Shown: in pieces, positions 7,451 to 15,382 of the stretch
How the letters are laid out: every line of letters starts with the position of its first letter
How positions within the stretch are numbered: position 1 is the stretch's first letter
Source: an uncultured Muribaculum sp.
GTDB lineage: Bacteria > Bacteroidota > Bacteroidia > Bacteroidales > Muribaculaceae
Reading direction: 5' to 3'
NCBI RefSeq assembly: GCF_910583865.1
Contig: NZ_CAJTYX010000044.1
Span: 1 to 20,544, forward strand
Length of the DNA: 20,544 nucleotides
Translations under genes and position numbers: made by a program
Notes under the pieces: model-generated
Databases searched by the model: none
What the model saw: the letters and a program-made list of their open reading frames with translations, nothing else
What the model was told of the DNA's origin: nothing

Positions 7451-7474
7451 TTAAAACTTTTTAACAGCCCAAAG

Positions 7475-8494
7475 ATGGAATTTTCTGCCAATCAGATAGC
7501 GTCCCTCGTCGGCGGCACTGTGGATGGTGACGGAAATGTCGCCGTGTCTACTTTCGCCAAGATCGAAGAAGGTCATCCTGGAGCACTTTCGTTTTTAGCC
7601 AATCCGAAGTATTCACATTATATATACGATACCCGTAGTTCCATCGTACTCGTCCGACGTGACTTCGAGGCCGAGCACCCGATAAGCGCCACTCTCATAC
7701 GTGTCGATGATCCATATGCCACAATCGCGCAGTTGCTTCAGATGGTGGCGGCCATGACGGCACCTCACCCGAAAGGTGTCGAGCAGCCTTCTTTCGTTGC
7801 TTCCGACGTGGATGTACCTGAAGATGCTTATGTAGGTGCGTTTGCCTATGTGGCCTCAGGTGTGAAGCTCGGCAAGGGGGTGAAGATATATCCTCAGACC
7901 TATGTGGGCACGTGCGTCGAGATAGGTGAGGGAACTATACTTTATCCCGGCGTTAAGGTGTATCACGGATGTTCGATCGGAGCGCGATGCATCATACATA
8001 GTGGTGCCGTGATCGGCGCCGACGGATTCGGATTCGCCCCTACCGATGGTGTCTACAACAAGATTCCTCAGCTTGGCAACGTGACCATCGGCGATGATGT
8101 GGAAATCGGCGCCAATACCACTGTCGACCGTGCCGTGATGGGAAGTACTCGCATCGGAAAGGGCGTGAAGCTCGACAATCTTATCCAGATAGCCCATAAC
8201 TGCGAGGTAGGCGACAATACTGTGATGGCTTCGCAATCGGGCATTGCGGGATCGACCAAGGTAGGAAGTGGATGTATGGTAGGTGGACAGGTGGGTTTTG
8301 CCGGCCACCTGCATATAGGCGACAATGTGCAGGTCGGCGCACAGTCGGGCATAAACAGGAATGCTCCCGACGGCGCGCGTATCATGGGATATCCCGCCGT
8401 GGATTATGGCGACTTCGCCCGGCAGACAATCAATATCCGCAACTTGTCGAACCTGTATAAGCGTGTCGGGGAACTTGAGAAAAAGCTTAAGTGA
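7475..8494 (+). CDS. lpxD: UDP-3-O-acylglucosamine N-acyltransferase
   Basis: Third step of lipid A synthesis: transfer of a 3-hydroxyacyl chain from ACP to the 2-amine of the UDP-sugar, in the cytosol as a trimer. The protein has 339 residues, normal length. The N-terminal uridine-binding domain (1-100) is followed by a left-handed beta-helix of hexapeptide repeats (about 105-300) and a short C-terminal helix (NLYKRVGELEKKLK). The catalytic His241 is in IQIAHNCEVG and a second conserved His278 is in AGHLHIG. The ATG at 7475 begins MEFSANQIA as in relatives; 13 more in-frame codons back to a GTG at 7436 fall inside the palindrome and are unlikely. First gene of the lpx operon, 76 nt before lpxC/fabZ. 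Confidence 0.96.
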   Translation: MEFSANQIASLVGGTVDGDGNVAVSTFAKIEEGHPGALSFLANPKYSHYIYDTRSSIVLVRRDFEAEHPISATLIRVDDPYATIAQLLQMVAAMTAPHPKGVEQPSFVASDVDVPEDAYVGAFAYVASGVKLGKGVKIYPQTYVGTCVEIGEGTILYPGVKVYHGCSIGARCIIHSGAVIGADGFGFAPTDGVYNKIPQLGNVTIGDDVEIGANTTVDRAVMGSTRIGKGVKLDNLIQIAHNCEVGDNTVMASQSGIAGSTKVGSGCMVGGQVGFAGHLHIGDNVQVGAQSGINRNAPDGARIMGYPAVDYGDFARQTINIRNLSNLYKRVGELEKKLK

Positions 8495-8570
8495 TCCGTC
8501 TTATGACGCTCATCTTTTTATGAGAAATATAAGTTAATTAAATCATACTCCTCAAAAGATAACCAGATAA

Positions 8571-9953
8571 ATGAAACAGTGTACACTCACCGATTCGTTC
8601 AAGGTGCATGGTAAGGGACTGCATACCGGTCTAATGATCGATGCCGAGTTCTGCCCCGCTCCTGAAGGACATGGCTATAAGATCCAGCGCACCGACCTTG
8701 AAGGGCAGCCTGTGATTGATGCTGTAGCCGAGAATGTTATCGCCACCCAGCGTGGCACCGTCGTCGCCAAAGGTGATATAAAAATCAGCACCATAGAGCA
8801 TGCGCTTGCAGCACTCTATGCGGCAGGTATCGACAACTGCCTGATAAAGGTAAGCGGTCCGGAAATACCTATACTTGATGGTTCGGCCAAGGAATATTGC
8901 GAGAAAATCGCTCAGGTGGGAATCAAGGAGCAGGGGATCGAGAAGGACTATTACATAGTCCGCCAGAAAATAGAGGTGCGCGATGATGCCACCGGTGCTT
9001 CTCTCGTGGTGCTTCCCGACGATGATTTCTCTGTTGATGTGATGATTGACTTCAATTCTCCGGTGCTCAACAACCAATATGCTGTGCTCGACAATCTCAA
9101 TGATTTTCCGAAAGAGATAGCGGCCAGCCGTACATTCGTGTTCGTGCGCGAGGTAGAGCCGCTGGTGAAGAACAATCTCATAAAGGGTGGCGATCTCGAC
9201 AATGCCATAGTGATTTACGACTCTCCGATGGAGCAATCTGAACTTGACCGCCTGGCCGACCTCATGGGCGTCCCGCACAAGAATGTCGATGAATTCGGAT
9301 ATATCAACAACGTGCCGCTGACATGCGACAATGAGCCGGCACGCCATAAGTTGCTCGACGTTCTTGGTGACATTGCCCTTATCGGACGTCCGCTGAAAGG
9401 AAAAATTATCGCCAGCCGTCCCGGCCATTCGCTGAACACCGTTTTCTCGAAGAAGATACGCAAGGAAATCAAGCACCAGGAGGTGCAGGCTCCCTTGTAT
9501 AATCCTTCGGCAGAGCCTGTGATGGATGTGAACCGTATCCGCGAACTGCTTCCTCACCGCTATCCGTTCCTGTTGGTCGACAAGGTAATAGAGGTGGGGG
9601 AAAGCCACATCGTAGGCCTTAAGAATGTTAGCGGTAACGAACCATTTTTCCAGGGTCATTTCCCGCAGGAACCCGTCATGCCGGGTGTGCTGCAGGTAGA
9701 GGCCATGGCGCAGACCGGCGGCCTTCTTGTGCTCAGCACGGTGGACGATCCGGAGAAGTATTCCACTTATTTCATGAAGATAGACAATGTGAAGTTCCGC
9801 AGTAAGGTGGTACCGGGCGACACTCTCCTGTTTCATGTTAGCTTCATGACACCGTTGCGTCGCGGTTGTGCGGTAATGAAAGGCTATGCTTTCGTCGGTG
9901 AGAAGATTGTCACTGAATGCGAATTCATGGCTCAGGTAATCAAGAACAAATAA
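8571..9953 (+). CDS. lpxC/fabZ: Bifunctional UDP-3-O-acyl-GlcNAc deacetylase / 3-hydroxyacyl-ACP dehydratase
   Basis: A fusion of two enzymes in one 460-residue protein, a known arrangement in Bacteroidota. Residues 1-~300 are LpxC, the committed zinc-dependent deacetylase of lipid A synthesis: Glu76 and His77 in TIEHALAAL, zinc ligands His259 and Asp263 in ARHKLLDVLGD, and His286 in SRPGHSLN. Residues ~315-460 are FabZ: LLPHRYPFLLVDKV, catalytic His363 in GHFP and Glu377 in PGVLQVEAMAQ, 14 residues apart as in stand-alone FabZ. Both halves draw on 3-hydroxyacyl-ACP, so fusing them may balance lipid A against fatty-acid supply (inference). No active-site residue is missing. The stop is only 9 nt before lpxA. 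Confidence 0.97.
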   Translation: MKQCTLTDSFKVHGKGLHTGLMIDAEFCPAPEGHGYKIQRTDLEGQPVIDAVAENVIATQRGTVVAKGDIKISTIEHALAALYAAGIDNCLIKVSGPEIPILDGSAKEYCEKIAQVGIKEQGIEKDYYIVRQKIEVRDDATGASLVVLPDDDFSVDVMIDFNSPVLNNQYAVLDNLNDFPKEIAASRTFVFVREVEPLVKNNLIKGGDLDNAIVIYDSPMEQSELDRLADLMGVPHKNVDEFGYINNVPLTCDNEPARHKLLDVLGDIALIGRPLKGKIIASRPGHSLNTVFSKKIRKEIKHQEVQAPLYNPSAEPVMDVNRIRELLPHRYPFLLVDKVIEVGESHIVGLKNVSGNEPFFQGHFPQEPVMPGVLQVEAMAQTGGLLVLSTVDDPEKYSTYFMKIDNVKFRSKVVPGDTLLFHVSFMTPLRRGCAVMKGYAFVGEKIVTECEFMAQVIKNK

Positions 9954-9962
9954 ACAAAGAAT

Positions 9963-10739
9963 ATGAAACAACCATTAGCCTATGTGCATCCTGCCGCCAA
10001 GATCGCTCCGAGCGTGGTGATTGATCCGTTCGTCACCATCGACCAGAATGTGGAGATTGGTGAAGGCACGCGCATCGGAAGTAACGTCACGATAATGGAG
10101 GGTGCCCGTATAGGGAAGAACTGTACGATTTTCCCCGGTGCGGTGATTGGCGCCGTCCCTCAGGATTTGAAATTCAAGGGTGAGGAGACCACCGCCATCA
10201 TCGGCGATAATACGACAATCCGTGAGTTCGTCACGGTAAATCGTGGGACCGCCGCAAAGGGAAAGACCGTGGTCGGCAACAACTGCTTGATAATGGCCTA
10301 TTGCCATGTGGCTCACGATTGTGTGGTGGGTGACAACGTTATCATGTCGAATGCCGTGCAGCTTGCAGGCGAGGTTCAGGTCGATAACTATGCCGTGATA
10401 GGCGGAGGTGCCCTCGTGCATCAGTTCTGCCACATAGGTCCTCATGTCATGCTGCAAGGGGGTGCGCTTGTCAATAAGGATATTCCTCCTTATGTCAAGG
10501 CCGGGCGTGAACCTATAGCATATGCGGGAGTCAACTCTATCGGTCTGCGTCGTCGCAATTTCACCAACGAGCAGATCAGCGAGATTCAGGAAATCTATCG
10601 CTACCTCTATCTGTCCGGCATGAACTTCTCTGACGCGATTGACCGGATAGAGGCCGAGCTTCCCGCCACCAAGGAGCGTGACGAGATTATCCTCTTCGTG
10701 CGCAATGCCAAGCGTGGTATAATCCGTGGCTACGTATAA
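9963..10739 (+). CDS. lpxA: UDP-N-acetylglucosamine O-acyltransferase
   Basis: First step of lipid A synthesis: transfer of a 3-hydroxyacyl group from ACP to the 3-OH of UDP-GlcNAc. It has 258 residues, close to the E. coli length. A left-handed beta-helix of hexapeptide repeats fills residues 1-~190, followed by a helical C-terminal domain (LRRRNFTNEQISEIQEIYR). The catalytic His118 and partner His115 lie in CHVAHDC. The segment IGGGALVHQFCHIG and the later YAGVNSIGL are characteristic of LpxA rather than LpxD. Translation is probably linked to lpxC/fabZ through the 9-nt gap, and it is followed 22 nt later by the GHL10 gene. Confidence 0.96.
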   Translation: MKQPLAYVHPAAKIAPSVVIDPFVTIDQNVEIGEGTRIGSNVTIMEGARIGKNCTIFPGAVIGAVPQDLKFKGEETTAIIGDNTTIREFVTVNRGTAAKGKTVVGNNCLIMAYCHVAHDCVVGDNVIMSNAVQLAGEVQVDNYAVIGGGALVHQFCHIGPHVMLQGGALVNKDIPPYVKAGREPIAYAGVNSIGLRRRNFTNEQISEIQEIYRYLYLSGMNFSDAIDRIEAELPATKERDEIILFVRNAKRGIIRGYV

Positions 10740-10761
10740 TTTTTCAGCTCAACATGGTTAC

Positions 10762-11967
10762 ATGGCTGCCGCATCCCGATGGGTGTCGGCAGCCATGACT
10801 GTGATTGTGCTTATTTTATGCGCTTTCCGGGCAACCTCAGCAGAGCCATATCGGGAGTCTGAGGTGAGGGGGGTATGGCTTACCACCAACGGCGGCCTTG
10901 ACTGGCCTAAGGGCGTGAATGATGTCGAGGCTCAGAAAAAGGCGCTGACCGATATGCTCGACCGTCTTGCGAAAGCGCATTTTAATCTGGTCATATTTCA
11001 GGTGCAGGCCAACGGCGATGTGTTGTGGCATTCGCGGTATCAGCCGGCCATGAAGGCTGTCACCGGCGACGGGAGTGCCGATTTGCGGTTCGACGTGTGC
11101 CGTTTCGTGATTGACGAGTGCCACAAACGCATGATGGAGTGTCATGCATGGATTGTGCCGTTCCGCATGGGGTCTGTGTCGCATATCTCCGGTTATAAAG
11201 GGAATCGCGTGCGCCATCCCGGACAGGCGCGTCGGAAGCAATGCATTTCCTATCACGGCACGCTCTGGCTTGATCCGGGAGTGCCTGCCAACCGCAAATG
11301 GCTGATAGACGTCTATCGCGAATTTGTGCGCGAATATGAGTTCGACGGCATAAGCCTTGACTATACGCGCTATCCCGGTGCTGATTTTCCGGATGCTTCT
11401 TCCTATAAGAAATATGCCCCACGGCGTATGCCGCTTGCTGACTGGAGACGCGCCAACCTTAATGGTTTCGTCTCCGACTTCTATGATATGGTCGCTGACG
11501 AACGGCCTGAAATGATGGTGGGTTCGGCGCCGATAGGCACATACAAGAATGTCGGCAGACTGCGCAATTCTACCGCATACGGTTCGTTTTATCAGGATCC
11601 CGTGCAATGGATTTCCTCGGGTCATCATGATTTTATAGCTCCGCAGATGTATTGGGACGAGAAGTCCGGCTATTCAGTAAATCTTGCCACATGGGCCGAC
11701 GAGGTTTCCGATGCCGTTCCTGTCGCGGCCGGTCTTGCCGCATATAAGATGATGGATGCCGGATGGAGTGATGATGTCATAGTCGACCAGATTGTAAAGG
11801 CCCGTAAGGCTCCCGGCATTTCGGGTGTGGTGTTTTTTAGAGCCGAGCATGTCATAGGGAGTCACCCGAAAGCCCAAAGGCTCTATCGGCGTTTGTGTGA
11901 CGATATTTTCGATGTGCCTGTACCTCTCCCATGGGCCTCGGAGATCACCGGGCAAACCGGGAGTTAA
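10762..11967 (+). CDS. Secreted GHL10-type glycoside hydrolase-like protein (DUF187 family)
   Basis: Predicted 401-residue exported protein of the glycosyl hydrolase-like 10 family (YngK/DUF187). A signal peptide covers residues 1-27 (hydrophobic MTVIVLILCAF, probable cleavage after TSA). The domain opens with EVRGVWLTTNGGLDW and contains NLVIFQVQANGDVLW, the barrel segment FDGISLDYTRYPG and, near the end, DFIAPQMYWD, all typical of this TIM-barrel family. The substrate is not established; cell-wall glycans have been suggested for relatives. The ATG at 10762 was chosen because it starts the signal peptide; a GTG at 10726 would overlap lpxA and adds an implausible leader. Placement 22 nt after lpxA makes it the likely last gene of the lpx operon, which hints at an envelope role (inference). 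Confidence 0.85.
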   Translation: MAAASRWVSAAMTVIVLILCAFRATSAEPYRESEVRGVWLTTNGGLDWPKGVNDVEAQKKALTDMLDRLAKAHFNLVIFQVQANGDVLWHSRYQPAMKAVTGDGSADLRFDVCRFVIDECHKRMMECHAWIVPFRMGSVSHISGYKGNRVRHPGQARRKQCISYHGTLWLDPGVPANRKWLIDVYREFVREYEFDGISLDYTRYPGADFPDASSYKKYAPRRMPLADWRRANLNGFVSDFYDMVADERPEMMVGSAPIGTYKNVGRLRNSTAYGSFYQDPVQWISSGHHDFIAPQMYWDEKSGYSVNLATWADEVSDAVPVAAGLAAYKMMDAGWSDDVIVDQIVKARKAPGISGVVFFRAEHVIGSHPKAQRLYRRLCDDIFDVPVPLPWASEITGQTGS

Positions 11968-12005
11968 CGATATGCTAATAAATATTGTCATACCAGTATA
12001 TTAAA

Positions 12006-12037
12006 ACGGTAGCGTGCCCAGTCCGGCACGCCACCGT
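12006..12037. terminator. Hairpin 1 between convergent genes
   Basis: ACGGT and GCGTGCC (12006-12010, 12012-12018) pair with GGCACGC and ACCGT (12025-12031, 12033-12037) around a 6-nt loop with one mismatch, a 12-bp stem. On the minus strand it is followed by TTTTAAT, so it fits best as a terminator for the flavodoxin transcript. It may also stop the lpx operon coming from the left. Confidence 0.6.
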
Positions 12038-12046
12038 CGTATATAA

Positions 12047-12103
12047 AAGAGCCTCCCCGCCCGGCCTCTCTCCATTAAAACGGGCGGGGTAAATGAGGCT
12101 CTT
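12047..12103. terminator. Hairpin 2 between convergent genes
   Basis: AAGAGCCTC (12047-12055) pairs with GAGGCTCTT (12095-12103), and inside it CCCGCCCG (12056-12063) pairs with CGGGCGGG (12081-12088), with a 6-nt bulge on one side and a 17-nt loop. It is very GC-rich, with A's on the left and TTAT on the right. It begins 14 nt before the flavodoxin stop codon side and is most likely a two-way terminator. Confidence 0.65.
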
Positions 12104-12114
12104 ATAACTATTGC

Positions 12115-12618
12115 TTATGCAAGTTCTTTCTTTATCAAGTCTGTCCAGGCTTTGATACGTGGTGCTGTCAGTTCCTCTTTGTTCACGTTGTCAAGCATGA
12201 GTCCGACGTAGACTCCGTCGACGAATGCGGGAGTTGAATCGAAGTCGTAGCCGTCGGCATCAAATGCGCCTATGAATCTGGCACCGGTGGGGAGAAGGCG
12301 GGAGTATAATTCTCCTAAAGCCCCGCAGAACGTATCGCTCATCGACTCGTCACCGCAACCGAACAGCGCTATGGTTTTTCCGGTAAGATCAAGAGCCTCG
12401 ACTCCGTCAAGCATGTCATACCAGTCATCCTGTAGTTCTCCCGACCCCCATGTGCTCGATCCAAGTAGAAGTACATCATAGGGCGCTACATCGGCAGGTG
12501 ACGATTTGGCCACATCACGTACATCAGCTGTATCAATTGCCAATATCTTTGCGATTTGTTCGGCGACCTCGGCGGTCATGCCTGTGCTTGATCCGTAGAA
12601 TATACCTGTTTTTTTCAT
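12115..12618 (-). CDS. Flavodoxin with an altered FMN loop
   Basis: Predicted 167-residue short-chain-length flavodoxin, a cytosolic FMN electron carrier that can replace ferredoxin. The phosphate loop is GSSTGMTAEVAE (residues 9-20) and the first FMN-stacking residue, Trp57, is kept in SSTWGSGELQDDW. In the second FMN loop, FGCGDESMSDTFCGALG, Met93 stands where most family members have Tyr, and the loop is one residue shorter than GCGDQEDYAEYFC of E. coli FldA (from memory). The ATG at 12618 (MKKTGIFYG) was chosen; one at 12624 is two codons longer. An in-frame extension far upstream into the neighbouring gene was rejected. The closest -7-like match upstream (TTATATTG, 12642-12649) is weak. 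Iron-limited expression is usual for the family but not shown here. Confidence 0.9.
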   Translation of the reverse strand: MKKTGIFYGSSTGMTAEVAEQIAKILAIDTADVRDVAKSSPADVAPYDVLLLGSSTWGSGELQDDWYDMLDGVEALDLTGKTIALFGCGDESMSDTFCGALGELYSRLLPTGARFIGAFDADGYDFDSTPAFVDGVYVGLMLDNVNKEELTAPRIKAWTDLIKKELA

Positions 12619-12658
12619 TGTCATTATTGTAATCTTTCTGACAATATAACACATCGCG

Positions 12659-12683
12659 CATGAAAATGTTCTTGTTTTCCATG
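12659..12683. repeat. Inverted repeat upstream of the flavodoxin gene
   Basis: CATGAAAA (12659-12666) is mirrored by TTTT-C-CATG (12675-12683) with one extra C and an 8-nt spacer. It is 41-65 nt before the flavodoxin ATG, between it and the end of the DUF5686 gene. It may be a regulator site or the 3' hairpin of the DUF5686 transcript, although no T-run follows on the minus strand. Confidence 0.25.
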
Positions 12684-12752
12684 GCACGAGTGTGAAAGAT
12701 TTATGACGGGTTTGTCGATAGGCGGTTGAATAGGATTGTGACTCGACGGTGG

Positions 12753-15356
12753 TCAGAAGGCTAGGTGGAAGGCAATCCGGATGCCCCAGCGAGGTGCGTC
12801 GGGATTGTTTCGATAGGAGAGCCGCCACACATAGTCTACTCGCAGCACGCGAAGTATGTTGTCGAGGCCGGCGCTGATTTCCATGTAGGGGCGGTTGCTC
12901 ATCGGGGTTGTGTGCACGTCGGTGGGGAACGTGAAAAGTTCCGGATTGCAAGCCGGATTGTTCCGGTCGCTTAGATGTCCCCATAGCGCCTTGAAGTTGA
13001 CTACCTCACGCAGTTTCATACGGTTGAACAATGGGATGCGGTTGAATAGCAGCCCGTTCATCCAATATGTGAAATCAACCATCGCATAAGAGTCGTTGAT
13101 GAATTCCAAAGGGTTCATCAATGCGAAGCTTTCAGGCTGTATGGTGTATGACAGATTGGCATTTGGGAGCATTAGGTTCATGTAAGGGGTGCGGCTCCAT
13201 ACGTGTCCGCCTTTCACTACGGCATCTATATAACCGAAGGCAGACAGCCACCAGCGCTGGGCATAGCGGAATTCTGTGCGGTTGATGCCGAACATGCTGC
13301 CGAGGAATCCCTTTGGGGCGAATGTGTGGGTCAATTCGAACACCGGCGCGTCAAGGTTGATGGGGAGGCGGTTGGACTTTCCCTGATAGAATTTCTCTCC
13401 GGGAGCGTAACGTAGTTTCAGTTCGAACATGGTCTCGTTATAATGGCCGAAACTTTGGCCGTAGCCGTTGATGAAAGGTATCCATCTGGTAGCTTCCTGG
13501 CGTTCGAAGGCGGCGCTTGCCACAAGTGAGAAGTTGTTGCGAAGCTCGAGGGTGTATTCAAGCTGCTGCCGGCGCTGGTAGGTTAGGCGCGTGTCCTCCA
13601 TGCGCTTCAGCGACAGGAAAAGATTGTCGGCGTTGGTATAGACATAGCGCTGTCCGAGCTGGTCGATGTCGTAAAGCGATGTGAAGCGCAGTGAATGTAC
13701 CGGGAATTCGCGGCTGTGCAGCTTTTTGTCGTGAAAGGAGTATTCCAGTTCGCCACGGTATTTCCACTTATGGTCGCGGAGTCCGTAGGCCACGTAGCCT
13801 CGGGCGAACCATCGGGGTGACAAGGCTGCGGTGGTCATGCCGCCGGTGCGCAGTCGTATACCTTCTACGGTATTGTAGCTGATGGATGTGTTGACAGGCC
13901 CGTAGTCGAACTTGCTCGGATTGCCGGTGTGCACGTAGCCGCTGACGAGCAGGCGCACGGTGCGCTCGGTCCAATAGTATAAAGGTACTTGGCGGAGGCT
14001 TGCTACCATCGTCGACAGCGATTTTTCCGAGCGGTCGAGCGGAACATCGCGGCGGATGTCCCAAAAAGCGTCGTCCTGAAGGTAGGCATCGTCGGCCACC
14101 ACCTGATATTCCGCATGACCGAATGTTGCCGATTCATCGGAGGGTGAGTCGAAATTGAAGTCGTCGTATGTGGTGTTGCGCCTTACATAAAGGCTGGGCA
14201 TTCCGGGCAGGATGCTCAGTTCCATGGTCATGTCGTCAGACCTCTTGAGTCGCGTTCCGTCGGGAGCGCGGTCGAAAGTCTGGGTAAGTGTCATGCCGTC
14301 GATGAAGTTGACGTTGATGCTGTGGGGCAGGTAAAGCTCCATCTTCTTTATCATCATGGTCGAGTCGGCTTTAGGCACGTAGATTTTGCCGAGAAATCCC
14401 CACGTCTGGGGCGTGTGGGGTACAAAACTCAAAACCACGCATGAATCCTCCTCCACAACTACGGTGTCGGAGAGATAGAATTTATAGAAGTCGGCGGCAA
14501 TAGGCGATAGGGGGCTGACGAACCGGTTTTGCAGCAACGTGATGTCGTTCTTGTAGATGTCGATTTCGCGGAACACATCCTCCAGTACCTTCCGAACGTT
14601 TTCCTGGTTTGACATTATGTCGTCGATACCCTCGTGGCGCAGGCCGCTTACGTGTTCACGTTCGCGGTCATCGCTGTGGCGGTAGTTGACGGTCGCGGCT
14701 TTCTCTCGCATGGCAATGTTGAGTATCGGTTTGCCGGACACGACCGAAGTGTCAATGTGGTCGCGCAGGAACGAGAATTTCCGGTCGATCCACGATGTGG
14801 TATCAGGCACGTAGTTGTTGATAGCTATTGACATGCGTTCATACTTGTCGAAGTTGTAGAAATCGTGTCGGTGCGGGTCGGTAAGATTGCGCGCGGCTCT
14901 TATGCGTTCCATGAATGCCACGGCCGGATTCCCCTTTTTCCGATACTTTTCTTTCTTGGGCTTTACCACCACTTCCGACAGTTGGACGCCGGTAGGGTCG
15001 AGTTCTACAATCAGTTGGCGTCGCGTGTGTCTGTCGATGGGTAGGGTGGTGGAGGAATATCCCATGACGCTCACTCTTACACTGTCGGCAATCGAGTAGG
15101 AGTGTAACGAGAAGCGACCGTGGTCGTCGGTGAGCGTGCCACCAGGGGTAGTGGTTAGCGCTACTGCGGCGTAAGGTACCGGCTCTCGGCTGTTGCTGTC
15201 GAACACGATACCTTTCACCTCGATATTTTCGGCCACGGCAATGCCGCTCCATGCGACTAAGGCCACCACCATGGCGGTAAGGCGTATTGGGCTGAAGCGG
15301 TTTATATTATGAATGCGTGCTATGTGATGTTGGATAGAACGTTGCAGTAATGTCAT
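12753..15356 (-). CDS. DUF5686 outer-membrane protein with carboxypeptidase-like regulatory domain
   Basis: Predicted 867-residue exported protein of the Bacteroidota DUF5686 family. A long basic leader precedes the hydrophobic signal stretch TAMVVALVAWSGIAVA. Next comes a carboxypeptidase-regulatory-like (CarbopepD_reg_2) beta-sandwich of about 80 residues (VKGIVFDSNSREPVPYAAV; DDHGRFSL), of the type also found at the front of SusC proteins, and then LSEVVVKPKKEKYRKKGNPA, which leads into the DUF5686 region. The C-terminal half is rich in alternating aromatic strands and ends RIAFHLAF, fitting an outer-membrane beta-barrel. Function is unknown; surface transport or assembly is a guess. The frame continues to a TTG at 15377, but that lies inside the -7 box, so the ATG at 15356 is preferred. 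It has its own divergent promoter and is 134 nt from flavodoxin. Confidence 0.85.
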   Translation of the reverse strand: MTLLQRSIQHHIARIHNINRFSPIRLTAMVVALVAWSGIAVAENIEVKGIVFDSNSREPVPYAAVALTTTPGGTLTDDHGRFSLHSYSIADSVRVSVMGYSSTTLPIDRHTRRQLIVELDPTGVQLSEVVVKPKKEKYRKKGNPAVAFMERIRAARNLTDPHRHDFYNFDKYERMSIAINNYVPDTTSWIDRKFSFLRDHIDTSVVSGKPILNIAMREKAATVNYRHSDDREREHVSGLRHEGIDDIMSNQENVRKVLEDVFREIDIYKNDITLLQNRFVSPLSPIAADFYKFYLSDTVVVEEDSCVVLSFVPHTPQTWGFLGKIYVPKADSTMMIKKMELYLPHSINVNFIDGMTLTQTFDRAPDGTRLKRSDDMTMELSILPGMPSLYVRRNTTYDDFNFDSPSDESATFGHAEYQVVADDAYLQDDAFWDIRRDVPLDRSEKSLSTMVASLRQVPLYYWTERTVRLLVSGYVHTGNPSKFDYGPVNTSISYNTVEGIRLRTGGMTTAALSPRWFARGYVAYGLRDHKWKYRGELEYSFHDKKLHSREFPVHSLRFTSLYDIDQLGQRYVYTNADNLFLSLKRMEDTRLTYQRRQQLEYTLELRNNFSLVASAAFERQEATRWIPFINGYGQSFGHYNETMFELKLRYAPGEKFYQGKSNRLPINLDAPVFELTHTFAPKGFLGSMFGINRTEFRYAQRWWLSAFGYIDAVVKGGHVWSRTPYMNLMLPNANLSYTIQPESFALMNPLEFINDSYAMVDFTYWMNGLLFNRIPLFNRMKLREVVNFKALWGHLSDRNNPACNPELFTFPTDVHTTPMSNRPYMEISAGLDNILRVLRVDYVWRLSYRNNPDAPRWGIRIAFHLAF

Positions 15357-15374
15357 TGTCAGTGAATCAACTTG

Positions 15375-15382
15375 CAAAGTTA
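15375..15382 (-). promoter_or_regulatory. -7 box of the DUF5686 gene promoter
   Basis: The minus strand reads TAACTTTG followed by CA, the same core as the carA promoter. Transcription would start near 15368, only about 12 nt before the ATG at 15356, which supports that start over the TTG at 15377. No good -33 element was seen. Confidence 0.5.

Larger units (their letters stand above)
7112..7474 (+). other. 363-nt intergenic region between the TM2 gene and lpxD
   Basis: In order it holds the junction structure at 7121-7204; a 13-bp stem (two G-U pairs) between 7291-7303 and 7328-7340 with a small inner hairpin; a terminator-like hairpin ending in T6 (7373-7403); a run of nine A (7425-7433); and a perfect 16-bp palindrome (7435-7450). 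Short open frames exist (7182-7427 and a GTG frame 7288-7464), but they run through the paired arms and resemble no family I know, so I treat the region as mainly noncoding. Confidence 0.5.

Noticed and set aside
8631..9971. 446-codon open frame antisense to lpxC/fabZ
   Set aside because: It lies wholly opposite a gene with complete active sites and is His/Leu-rich in the way shadow frames are; no family resemblance.
10726..10761. GTG start for the GHL10 gene overlapping lpxA
   Set aside because: The ATG at 10762 begins directly with a signal peptide; the upstream residues would bury it.
12619..12984. Long N-terminal extension of flavodoxin
   Set aside because: It runs into the opposite reading frame of the DUF5686 gene and the extra residues are low-complexity; the flavodoxin fold begins at MKKTGIFYG.
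15357..15377. TTG start of the DUF5686 gene at 15377
   Set aside because: It overlaps the -7 box, so the transcript would begin downstream of it.
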